DNA from: Granulosicoccus sp045106195
GTDB lineage: Bacteria; Pseudomonadota; Gammaproteobacteria; Granulosicoccales; Granulosicoccaceae
NCBI GenBank assembly: GCA_045106195.1
Contig: JBGCEH010000021.1
Location: forward strand, 12,315-76,314
Direction of reading: 5' to 3'
Length of the DNA: 64,000 bases
The notes beneath the pieces are model-generated. The model ran no database searches and was not told where the DNA came from. It worked only from the letters and a program-made list of their open reading frames with translations. Position numbers and translations under genes: made by a program. This document shows positions 28,101 to 37,700 of the stretch, piece by piece (position 1 is the first letter of the stretch; every line of letters begins with the position of its first letter).

Positions 28101-28592
28101 ATGCCTGCTCAAGACCGTATCACTGAATTCACTATGATGTCGCCGCTACCAGGCAAAGCGCTTGTATGGCTATACGCGTTTTTTCTGATCGCAAGTCTGT
28201 ACATCGTTCGTGCCCTGATCGAAGATATTCCACCACAGGATCATGTTGCGCTGTCTTTCATTCTGTGCTTTTTACTGACACAGGTCTGGTGTCGACTGGA
28301 ACAGACACGCCTGCGTATCAGCCTACCTTACAACCGTTGCTGGTTACGGCATCATCATCTGGGAAAATATAAAGAGCAATCATTGCCGGTGTCGCAAATT
28401 CATTCGGCAAAACTCGAATATGACGATTCGCAAACATCCTCTAACGGAGGCAGTGCACGCATCGTACTAGTAACCTCTCTCGGCATGATTCCTGTCAGTC
28501 TGACCTACTCTGAAAAGGCACGGTTGCTTGACCAGTCTTGCCATCATATCAACTGCTTCCTCGAATCGCAGAAGCTGTACTTTCAGGCTTAA
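28101..28592 (+). CDS. Hypothetical membrane protein
   Basis: A 163-residue protein with two closely spaced hydrophobic segments (about 21-38 and 49-62) and a soluble C-terminal part. That part (SQIHSAKLEYDD and ARIVLVTSLGMIPVSLTYS) suggests a beta-rich PH-like domain. No family recognised. The start could also be the ATG pair near 28134. It converges with the ABC transporter operon and ends before a long inverted repeat. Confidence 0.55.
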   Translation: MPAQDRITEFTMMSPLPGKALVWLYAFFLIASLYIVRALIEDIPPQDHVALSFILCFLLTQVWCRLEQTRLRISLPYNRCWLRHHHLGKYKEQSLPVSQIHSAKLEYDDSQTSSNGGSARIVLVTSLGMIPVSLTYSEKARLLDQSCHHINCFLESQKLYFQA

Positions 28593-28632
28593 CGCTTTTT
28601 CCAGTAAGCATTGTGCATTTCGCGTCCCTGGT

Positions 28633-28724
28633 GTAGTGGAACATACAAAACGTTCATTCAGCAAATAGCCCGAAGGGGATCAATCAAAATCGGCTCTGAA
28701 TGAACATTTTGTATATTCCGCTAC
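28633..28724. repeat. 29-bp imperfect inverted repeat between convergent genes
   Basis: The left arm (28633-28661) and right arm (28696-28724) are complementary at 26 of 29 positions, separated by 34 bp. The arms read GAACATACAAAACGTTCATT-like and its complement. The right arm ends one base before the permease stop codon. Stem length and AT-rich arms are more than a usual terminator needs, so it could be a bidirectional terminator or a small palindromic mobile element. Confidence 0.75.
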
Positions 28725-28725
28725 G

Positions 28726-29580
28726 CTAGATTCTCCACCGGAGCAAATGTCGCTCAAGCAAACCAATCAGCCAACTGACCATCACACCCAGTGCAGACAA
28801 GATAACGACCCCTGTAAACAGTCGCTCCAGATCATAAAGCGACCCTGCTTCTAGAATATAGGCACCGATACCATATTCAGCGCCCAGCATCTCAGCGGCT
28901 ACTAGCAGGATGATGGCGATGGCAAGGCTGACTCGCAAGCCGGACAGAATGCCGGGCATGGCTCCTGGTATTACAATTTTTCGAACGATGGATAACCACG
29001 ACAGGGAAAAACTCTGGCCCATGCGAATTAGGGAACGATCTACGTTATCCACCGCACCATATGTGGCGACAACTGTCGGCGTAAAAGTCCCAAACGCGAT
29101 CAGAGCATATTTGGATGTCTCATCAATACCAAACCAAATCACGAAAAGTGGCAATAGTGCGATTTTAGGTATGGGAAACAAGGCTGATACCAACGGCACC
29201 AGACCTGCCCTGATCAGCGAAAATAAACCGATAAGAATACCCACACCAATTCCTGCCGTTATTCCAAGCATGGCACCTACCAATAGCCGTGAAACGGATG
29301 GCAGCACATGTTTCCACAACAGTCCGCTTTTCCAAAGTTGTAAAAATGTGAAAAAGACATCGGATGGCCTCGGCATAGTCAGGTTGGTAATAAGCCCTGT
29401 ACGAGTGCCTATCTCCAGTATGGCGATAAGAAAAACGAAAACCCCAAGGCCGATACCTCGCACGGGAACAGGTGAAAATCCGCCCCCTCGATAAGGGACG
29501 TCACGGGACACCGACTGAGTAGTCGTTGCTATCGTATTTGTCTGATCACACCTCGACGTACCGGATACATGATCAGACAT
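28726..29580 (-). CDS. ABC transporter permease, sulfonate/taurine/nitrate type
   Basis: A 284-residue inner-membrane permease with six helices. The EAA loop region shows the SsuC/TauC-type sequence IRKIVIPGAMPGILSGLRVSLA. The C-terminus overlaps the inverted repeat boundary. It follows the ATPase gene with an 8 bp overlap. With the two genes upstream it forms a complete importer. Confidence 0.9.
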   Translation of the reverse strand: MSDHVSGTSRCDQTNTIATTTQSVSRDVPYRGGGFSPVPVRGIGLGVFVFLIAILEIGTRTGLITNLTMPRPSDVFFTFLQLWKSGLLWKHVLPSVSRLLVGAMLGITAGIGVGILIGLFSLIRAGLVPLVSALFPIPKIALLPLFVIWFGIDETSKYALIAFGTFTPTVVATYGAVDNVDRSLIRMGQSFSLSWLSIVRKIVIPGAMPGILSGLRVSLAIAIILLVAAEMLGAEYGIGAYILEAGSLYDLERLFTGVVILSALGVMVSWLIGLLERHLLRWRI

Positions 29581-30340
29581 CTAGAAGCTCCTGATCCGCA
29601 GCCCGAGCCTCGGAGCGCATTAACTCCCAGAGTTGTTGTTGAACCATGTCGAGTTGCGGATTACCAAGCCCTCGCTGTGCCAATGGAAGATCAATTTCAA
29701 CAATTTCACGTATGACTCCCGGCCGTCGGGACATAACGACAACACGATGACCCAAACGTACCGCCTCGGCCAGGTTGTGTGTGACATAAACAGACGTAAC
29801 ATTTTCTCTCTCCCAAAGACTGACCAGATCATCCATCAGCAGCTCACGCGTCTGCGAATCCAATGCCGAAAGAGGCTCATCCATCAACAGGACAGCAGGA
29901 CTGACCGCTAAAGCTCTGGCGATCGCCACCCGCTGTTTCATTCCTCCCGAAAGCTGCTTTGGCAATGCTGTTCTGAAATCGAGCAATCGCGTCCTCTTGA
30001 GCACATCTGCCACGATAGCCTCACGACGCACCCTATCCATTCCACGCCCTTCGAGCGCTAATTGCACGTTACCTTGCACCGACCTCCATGGCAGCAAGGC
30101 AAAGTCCTGGAAAATATAAGTCAATGGATTAATGCAACCCGGTGGTGGCTCACCCAGCATGCGGACATGCCCGGACACAGGTTTCTCAAGTCCACCCAGC
30201 AATCTCAGCAATGTTGACTTACCACATCCGGAAGGTCCAACAATACAGACGATTTTTCCAGATTCAACCAGTAGATTGATATCGCTTAGTACTTCTGTTT
30301 GTCCATAACTGTGCGACAAGCCTTCCGCTTGCAGTTGCAT
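29573..30340 (-). CDS. ABC transporter ATP-binding protein, sulfonate/taurine/nitrate type
   Basis: A 255-residue ATPase with Walker A GPSGCGKST, signature LSGGMKQR, Walker B VLLMDEPLSALD and a switch histidine in VYVTHN. Closest in style to SsuB/TauB. Sits between the permease and binding-protein genes of the same importer. Confidence 0.93.
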   Translation of the reverse strand: MQLQAEGLSHSYGQTEVLSDINLLVESGKIVCIVGPSGCGKSTLLRLLGGLEKPVSGHVRMLGEPPPGCINPLTYIFQDFALLPWRSVQGNVQLALEGRGMDRVRREAIVADVLKRTRLLDFRTALPKQLSGGMKQRVAIARALAVSPAVLLMDEPLSALDSQTRELLMDDLVSLWERENVTSVYVTHNLAEAVRLGHRVVVMSRRPGVIREIVEIDLPLAQRGLGNPQLDMVQQQLWELMRSEARAADQELLDV

Positions 30341-30352
30341 GACTGGAGGCCG

Positions 30353-31369
30353 TTACAGCGTCTCCACATACGAACTATCAACCAGCGTATTCAGGGAAAT
30401 ACTGTCCTTTACCAAACCCTCGGACTTGAACCATTCCAGCTGATTAGAAATTGAGTCTATGTTCATGGACGCATTGGCGTTGATTCGCATAGCACCATTG
30501 ATGATACTCGGCGCCGCCTTTTCGAAAGGACGATCGGTATATACATACTTGTGTACTAATTTAACCATCTCATCGGCAGCCTCATCACCAGCGGTTCGAT
30601 CTACCAATGCTGCATTGAAGTCAGCCGCTCCCTGTGAGAAAGCTGTAAGGAATGCTTCAGTCTTGGCTCGCTCATTGGCAGCGTTATCCGCAGAAGTAAA
30701 GACGGTGGTGACCTGATAGTTTGGGATGTAGCCACCCACGTCACCAATAATGTGCACAGCGCCACTGGCAGCCAGCGGTTTGGCAATATGCGGCACGATT
30801 GTCCAGGCATCAATCTGCCCTGACTTGATCGCACCGATAATCGCAGGGGTTTTCTGCAAGGGCTTGTACTTGAGTGCAATGTTTTCCTGTTCAGCTATCT
30901 GTGCTCCCATGTAATGAAATGAGGAGCCGGACTGGGTGATGCCAAATGTCCTGCCGTCAAGTTCGGATGGATCGATAATACCTTCCTTGAACGCCGCATC
31001 CGATACCAGGATTTTCTGTCCATCAATGCCTGAGGATTCTGACAGTGCCCCCCCTATGACCTTTGCAGCGCCTTTTTCAGCGAGGGAAATCAGTCCACCG
31101 GAAATCGCCGTCACAGCATAATCGACATCACCTGAGGCGACACCCACTGCCATCGGCTGCGCAGCCTGGAAAAATTTGAACTCCACATCCAGACCTGCCG
31201 CTGCGAAATACCCACGCTCATATGCTACAAAACTTGCTGCATGACTGGTAAATCGCAGCGCACCGACCGCAATTTTCTGAGTGGCTGCATACGCCGGCAG
31301 CCCGATAAATGGACTGACTGCAGTAACGCCAATAAGGCCGAGTGCCTGACGGCGAGTAAATTGCGCCAT
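30353..31369 (-). CDS. ABC transporter substrate-binding protein (NMT1/SsuA-like, Tat signal)
   Basis: A 338-residue periplasmic protein. The N-terminus carries a twin-arginine motif (TRRQALG, Arg6-Arg7), a hydrophobic stretch and a PAYA cleavage region. FTSHAASFVAYERGYFAAAGLDVEF and VASGDVDYAVTA are NMT1/SsuA-like hallmarks. The ligand is not determined; sulfonates, pyrimidines and nitrate are all bound within this family. First gene of the importer operon, with AGAGG before the ATG. Confidence 0.87.
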   Translation of the reverse strand: MAQFTRRQALGLIGVTAVSPFIGLPAYAATQKIAVGALRFTSHAASFVAYERGYFAAAGLDVEFKFFQAAQPMAVGVASGDVDYAVTAISGGLISLAEKGAAKVIGGALSESSGIDGQKILVSDAAFKEGIIDPSELDGRTFGITQSGSSFHYMGAQIAEQENIALKYKPLQKTPAIIGAIKSGQIDAWTIVPHIAKPLAASGAVHIIGDVGGYIPNYQVTTVFTSADNAANERAKTEAFLTAFSQGAADFNAALVDRTAGDEAADEMVKLVHKYVYTDRPFEKAAPSIINGAMRINANASMNIDSISNQLEWFKSEGLVKDSISLNTLVDSSYVETL

Positions 31370-31786
31370 GGGGTTCCTCTTCTTGTCATGGGTGTGATGC
31401 TAAATCCTGCCTGATATGCAAGCAAGTGTCTAGGAGGACGAACAATTTCCAAAAGAGGTTAGTGAATGCCGCAAAGGGCAAAAGTTGTTGTCACGGAAAA
31501 AACATGACAGCCGGTCAATTGTAATCCTGAGCGTCAGTCACAGAACGTCGAACTTTCAACACCGCTCACAGGAAACCGGAGAAGAGACGTTTACGTGCTG
31601 CGGGGATGCAAACCGGAACAAATATGCCAGCTACAGCGTGAACCACTGCTATTGACTTAAGTCTAGGATTGGGCATCGAGAATCCGGTTTTTGAGTGTTT
31701 CATGCTAGTGTTTTGAACAGTCAAAATCCAACTAGCGAAGGTGCAGATCTACAATATCTCACCTCCCATCCCATGGTTGTATTCCA
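31370..31786. other. Intergenic region between divergent ABC importer and cytochrome genes
   Basis: 417 bp with no convincing gene. I looked for TPP, cobalamin and SAM riboswitch cores upstream of the importer and did not see one. Confidence 0.5.
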
Positions 31787-34672
31787 ATGTCGAGAGAGAA
31801 TCCGCACTATATGCCTTCCATCAAATGCATGTCATGCACTCGTAAAGATCTACACACAATCGGAAAATTATCCCGGGTCTCACTACAGTACCAACGTGCG
31901 CGGTGCTTTTGCCTTTTCGTCACGCTTTGGGCAGTTCTTATTACTGCGTTCAGTCCCGAGATTTCTGCGCAGAGCCTGGGTGAAACAACCTACGATAACA
32001 ATTGCGCAGCTTGTCACAGTGGCAATTTAGGTCCGCAGTTGGGCAATACATCGGCGTGGAACACTCTACTGCAAGCCAACGGTGTCGATGGTCTGGAGAA
32101 CTCTGTGCGAAATGGCATCAGATCGATGCCCGCTTTCAGCAATTTATCCAGTGCGGCCGTTGAAGCCGTCGTCGAGTATATTCTGGAAGAAAGTGGCGTT
32201 GCTATTCCATCAACCGGCACAAATTCTTCGCCGGTCATTCGTGATGTCATTCCCTCCCGGTCGCTTGATCTGGTGGTTGGACAAACTACCGCGATCACGG
32301 TTGAATTCACGGATGAGGATCCAGGATCGGTAACATTTACTGTGGATGGGCCTTCGTTTCCAGCCTTGCTGACTGTCGAATCGCAGGGCGATGGGTCCTT
32401 CTTGCTGACACCAGGGCGAGAAGGTAGCGGCTCTTTCACAATCACGCTGACTGATAACGCGAACAATACTGTATCCGTTCAAATATTTTTCGACAATGTA
32501 CCGGCGCCAATGACAAACTCGGTACCTGTCATTACGCCTCCCGTATCAAATTTGACACTGCAGACAGGCGAGAGTGAACAAGTCGACTTGCGTATTGAAG
32601 ATGAAGACGACATCGCTGACCTTGAACTATCGGCAACATCCCAGGACACGGCAGTTGCAACTGTCGACGTCATTGATATGGATACAATCAGAATCAATGC
32701 AACAGGTCCCGGCGATACCATCATCAATATTGCGGCATTGGATACCGAAAACGAATTCGGCTTTCTGGAGTTCCCGGTATCCGTTCAGGCTGGACCAACA
32801 CTGACTCTCGACCTTGGTCTTTCCGGCACTCAAACGATAACGATGGGCGAGTCGCTGAGTTTCGTACCCGATGTCACATCAAGTCAGGCAGTTGTAGGAC
32901 CCGACTACGAACTCAGCCTCAGTGCAAGTGCCGAGCCTACGGGAATCGTTCGCGCCACATCGCCAGGTAACGATGGATCGATTCTGATTGAAGCACTTCA
33001 GGCCGGAAGGGCCACCGTCACCGTCGTCGCTTCGGACAGTCTAGGCGCCATGGATACAGCGACCCTTGAGGTGGTGGTAATGGCAACAGTAGTAAACGAG
33101 ATACCAGAAGCCAACGATGATTCATTTATCGCAGATGCCAGCGTATCTTCGGGAAACGGCGAATCGCAGCTTCTTGATGTCCTTTCTAACGACCGGGACC
33201 CGGATGATGACCCTTTAACGATCATTCTGGAAAGCGATTCATCCGACCAGGGCGCTTCGCTAACCATCGATGGCACGCGTGTCCGTTATCGCCCAACGAG
33301 CGAAATCACTGAGACAGACCGATTTCGATACAGAGTATCCGACACCTCTGACGCGGAGTCCACAACGGCGACAGTCACTGTTTTGTTGTCCGATATTGAT
33401 GGCGACGGCATCAGCGATGCAGCGGACAATTGCCCGCTGTCTCCCAATCCCGATCAGGTTGATACAGACTCCGATAATATGGGCGATGCTTGCGACCTGA
33501 CCCCCAATGGTGACTCAAACCCGACGGTGGCAACTATGCGCGGTCAGGAAATTGCACAGAATGTCTGCTTGTCATGCCACGCGACCGGATTGCTAAACGC
33601 GCCAGTTTCCGGTGATACTGCCGAATGGGACAGGCGGCTGGAAGCATCCGGCGGGCTGGATGGCCTTGTTCAAAACACCCTGACTGGCATTGGAGCCATG
33701 CCTGCTTATGCTGATCAATTCACAGCGACCGAACTGGCGGACGCCATCCTGTTTCTCGCGGGAAGGCGCGAAGGCAACAATCCTGAGGGTGCAATAGCAG
33801 ATATAGATGCAGATGGCATTTTGAATGACGACGACAACTGCAATACCTTACCCAACCCTGATCAGCTTGACAGCGACGCAGACGGAATAGGTGACGTTTG
33901 TGACGATGACACCGATAACGATGCAGATGGGCTGCCCTTCTCCATAGATGATGACGACAGCAACTCCCGCCGTCTGCCCGGCAATACAAACATACAGGAT
34001 GGTTTTTTTGTTGCAAGTTCAAACCGGCTACAGTTGGGCCCGCTAGCTCTGGCTTTCGCACAAAGGTCAAATTTCTCCAGTGGTGGAGTACGACTGAGTA
34101 CCGAAGCATTCGCGCAAACAGCCGCCTCGGTTTTTGGGCTTGCCCCACTGCCTGACTCTGATTCGGCCGGCGATATTTCGAACCCTGTCGATGTCGTAGC
34201 ATTGGAGGTATCGAACCAGGTGCAAATCATATACACAACCGGTCGCGGTTTGCCAATAAGCCCGATACTGCAGATCTATGCTCCGGAAACCGGTATCTGG
34301 ACCGACTTTGAAAGCACGGGTGTTGACAGCTTGGCAAGAGCAGCAACTTCACAGGCCAGCTGCCCATTGGCAACGAGTGCAAATTATATTGAACAACTGC
34401 AACCTGGCGCTACCTGTGTCAGATTGACGATTTCAGACGGTGGACCAAACGATCGGGATAACACTGTTGGTTCTGTTTCATTGATTTTCAGAATCATAAG
34501 CGCAGGTCTGAATGATGGCAGTAACGTCGGTGACAATACGGTTCAGACCAACCCGGGCTCTAGCGGTGGCGGCTCTATAAGCATCTACCTACTCATTTTG
34601 TTGCTTTGTGTTTCCACCTATTTCAATAGATATCATACTGATCAACGATTTTGGAAAAACGCCTTGCGCTGA
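31787..34672 (+). CDS. Large exported diheme cytochrome c with calcium-binding repeats and C-terminal sorting anchor
   Basis: 961 residues; the start is uncertain because the signal helix (about 40-60, ending EISAQ) lies far inside, so Met9 or Met15 may be used. Cytochrome domain 1 has CAACH at 73-77 with Met114 as possible axial ligand. Beta-sandwich/cadherin-like repeats follow (about 145-530). A thrombospondin type 3 repeat (DIDGDGISDAADNCP) precedes cytochrome domain 2 (CLSCH at 594-598), and another follows it (DIDADGILNDDDNC). Then comes a choice-of-anchor-type domain. The tail, SSGGGSISIYLLILLL plus basic residues, resembles the GlyGly-CTERM signal processed by rhombosortase. Probably a surface-exposed redox protein; partner unknown. 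Confidence 0.8.
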   Translation: MSRENPHYMPSIKCMSCTRKDLHTIGKLSRVSLQYQRARCFCLFVTLWAVLITAFSPEISAQSLGETTYDNNCAACHSGNLGPQLGNTSAWNTLLQANGVDGLENSVRNGIRSMPAFSNLSSAAVEAVVEYILEESGVAIPSTGTNSSPVIRDVIPSRSLDLVVGQTTAITVEFTDEDPGSVTFTVDGPSFPALLTVESQGDGSFLLTPGREGSGSFTITLTDNANNTVSVQIFFDNVPAPMTNSVPVITPPVSNLTLQTGESEQVDLRIEDEDDIADLELSATSQDTAVATVDVIDMDTIRINATGPGDTIINIAALDTENEFGFLEFPVSVQAGPTLTLDLGLSGTQTITMGESLSFVPDVTSSQAVVGPDYELSLSASAEPTGIVRATSPGNDGSILIEALQAGRATVTVVASDSLGAMDTATLEVVVMATVVNEIPEANDDSFIADASVSSGNGESQLLDVLSNDRDPDDDPLTIILESDSSDQGASLTIDGTRVRYRPTSEITETDRFRYRVSDTSDAESTTATVTVLLSDIDGDGISDAADNCPLSPNPDQVDTDSDNMGDACDLTPNGDSNPTVATMRGQEIAQNVCLSCHATGLLNAPVSGDTAEWDRRLEASGGLDGLVQNTLTGIGAMPAYADQFTATELADAILFLAGRREGNNPEGAIADIDADGILNDDDNCNTLPNPDQLDSDADGIGDVCDDDTDNDADGLPFSIDDDDSNSRRLPGNTNIQDGFFVASSNRLQLGPLALAFAQRSNFSSGGVRLSTEAFAQTAASVFGLAPLPDSDSAGDISNPVDVVALEVSNQVQIIYTTGRGLPISPILQIYAPETGIWTDFESTGVDSLARAATSQASCPLATSANYIEQLQPGATCVRLTISDGGPNDRDNTVGSVSLIFRIISAGLNDGSNVGDNTVQTNPGSSGGGSISIYLLILLLCVSTYFNRYHTDQRFWKNALR

Positions 34673-34695
34673 AGCTCATAACAGACAGAGTGATT

Positions 34696-34735
34696 AGCGC
34701 AGAGGTATATGATTTCTACTTCTGCGCTTTATCGT
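34696..34735 (+). terminator. Hairpin terminator after the diheme cytochrome gene
   Basis: A 12-bp stem (34696-34707 with 34717-34728, one G-U pair) with a 9-nt loop, followed by a T-rich stretch. It lies between two convergent genes. Confidence 0.65.
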
Positions 34736-34774
34736 TATAGCATTCGTAAACCGTGTCTGCTATTTTCCACATGA

Positions 34775-37700
34775 TCAAGCACGTGACACTGGAGTGACAG
34801 GTACCGTTTTGTGAATGTCGATCCTATGAACAATATCAACCGAAGGTTTCCGGGTTTCGTTATTTCGATCAGTAGCGAGATTGGCAGCTTGCAAATCATG
34901 ATTACGGGCTTTGGCTCGATGTACTACCCGTTCAATTCCGGGGATAGCCATCAACGTAGGCTTGACAATCTGCTCCATGGATAGCAGCGAATAGGGGCAA
35001 TTGGCACAACTGCCCACGAAACGTACCTGTAGTTCTCCCTCGTTTTCATCGAGATCAAGAATATCAAGCCGGCCACCATCATTTGCAAGTACCGGTTCGA
35101 TAATGGTTTTATATACACGATCGATGCGTTCAATCAATGTGCCCGCATAGAGTTGATCCTTATCAAAGACATCAACGATGTCGTCGGCTTTACAATCATT
35201 GGTTCGTATCTGGTCAAGCAATTCCGCATCACGGTTAACATCAAGAACGCCAAGTTCGGCTAGCGATGTTGCCAACCCCATTGAAATTTGCCGCTCAACC
35301 AGAAACCGGTGAAACTCACGGCGATTCGCCGGAGCAAACGATAGCTTGGAGTGATACTCTTGCCAGTCGAAATCTACAGGCCCTGACAAGGCAAAATTGC
35401 TATCGCCAGTACGTACGTACTCAACGATCAATTCACCCAGTCGGTCAAAGAATCGTCGGTGCTCATATCCACTGGCAGCACGCTTGCGATTGATCACCTG
35501 ACCACGCAGTTGACCCAGCTCTTTATCCTTCGGCAGAACACCGGTAACAACATCAACACGTACCGCACGATTGTGCTTTCGATCCACAATGATCAGCGCG
35601 CCATTGCCAATGGCGCGTGAGTGCACCAGCAATGCGGAATCAAGATCGGCAGGTGAAATGCCCAGAAAGTGCGCAGGTACGTCGCCTGCGCATGGGATAG
35701 CCACGCCACTGACGAATGCCAGATCATCGCGACACACCTGAGTGCCAGGCCCATATAGTATGTCCAGACCCCGCTTGATAGCGATAAACAATTGGATCGC
35801 GACAATCTCTTCCTTGAACTCCAGAACTGCACTCTTGTGTGCAGACAGCAGGTCCAGTTTTGCGACCTCGCCCTTCTCATCCGCCACACACACTCCGCCA
35901 ACGATATCAGACAGTATCGGGTGTAGCACATTCTGATAGTCCAGCCGTCGCGCCAGCGGCATTAATATGTACAGCAGTCGCTCACGCGTCTGATCATGCA
36001 ACGCATGCAAACGCGGCGCAGCTAGCACCCGGTAATCAGCTTGCGTTGTGTATTGCTGAAAAAATACTGCCAATGCCCCCACCGCTTCACTTAGCTGAGC
36101 CCAATACGCATCGGCTGGATCTCGTAGTTGCACCGACGGTAACCAGGATGAATCAGCCGTGGGATTACGCTGGCTTGTCAGCCAATCGTCATCACTTGGA
36201 AAAGTCATTCGCCAGTCTGCGTAGACGATCTCTATGGCACCTTTCAGTGCGCTGACATCGGGTTCATTCCAGAGCGCTTTTTCCAGAATACGCAAACCAC
36301 GCAATTCCACAGGCGTTCGCTTGATCAAACTCTGCTCGGTAAATTGGTCAGCCTCGACATAGTCCGTCAACCGATTAACCTCACCGGGCACGAAATCGAT
36401 GAATGCCGTACCGGCGGCAATACGATCATTGCAAGCAATCTCAGCGACAATCACACCATGACCACTCAGCAGGCGTACGGGCGAACCTTCAGTAAGGCTC
36501 AGTCCACGCGCAACCTCCGGATGAATCTCGACGTGATGAACATCTGAGTCAAGACCATAGATAGGTAATGTCTTGATACCCGAGTTATAACGGCCACGTC
36601 CTTTCAATGCACGGCGACCAGGTCGCCCGCGCCCACTGATCAACGATAGCGTGCCCACTGGCAATGGTGCTTCCAGTTTGTCCATGAATTCATCGGGTGG
36701 ACGAACCATGGTTGCGAGCGCACGACGCCCCCCTTGCAGACCGGGAAAGCCGGTGCCGGCAGCGCTATCAGGATGATATCTTTTATTACCGCCCCATTGA
36801 ACTCCAGACCCGGCCCGTTGCCGAAGCATATGATGACTAATGGGTGCGCCTGCTTCATCTTCAAGCTTCGAATACAGGTCTAGTTGGCGGTTTACATCAA
36901 CAATGTGATCGAAGATGCGTTCAGGTATCGCATCGCCTTTGTTATCAAGGTACCGAGAGAAGGTACGATGCACTACATCCGCATCCAGCCCATTCAATGC
37001 TGCCGTATCGGGATCACGAAGACGCTCTGCTATTTTCAATGCAAGACGCGCAAGTATCTGACTGTCCGACCAGGCCTGCTCGGGTGGCTCGGTAAGCTGC
37101 TGCTGAAGTTGCAGTGTACGATCGCCGCGCTGAATGACACCCGTACGTTCAGTGTAGGTATAAGATGGCAACAGAACATCCGCATGCTCCAGTACACCCT
37201 CACCTAAAAAGCTGTCAATAACGATGTTGAACGATCGCCCCATCCTTCTGGACCAATGACCCAGGCGTGGCATGTTTTTCGTCATCTGCGTACCAATGAA
37301 AAGAAAGCAGTACAAGTGATCGTCATCGGCCATGCGGGCCACCGAAGTACCGCCAGTGGCAGGGATATTCTGTTCTGGTATATCAAGTGTCGATGCCAGT
37401 GCAGCGCGATGCTCTGCATTGGCAGGATCAAGGTTAAACAGCAATTTGCGAGCATTGAAGCCCATCATGAGTTCACTGGTTGCATTGGATTGCCCGGCAA
37501 TACGCAGCGATCCAGCACCGGTCCGGCCAACATTTCCCGTCAGCAGTAAAAGATTGAGGTTAGTCGAAAATCCGTAGCTACCGGTTGACTGGTTGACCCC
37601 CATGCTCGATACAAAGGCAACTTTGGGTCGGTATCCATCACATGGTCTGGCAATCAGCTGTGCATAGTGATGCATCATCGCCACAAGCGCTGCCGGCTTC

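Noticed and set aside
31370..31786. Possible riboswitch upstream of the NMT1-type importer
   Set aside because: No TPP, SAM or cobalamin core sequence could be found by eye.
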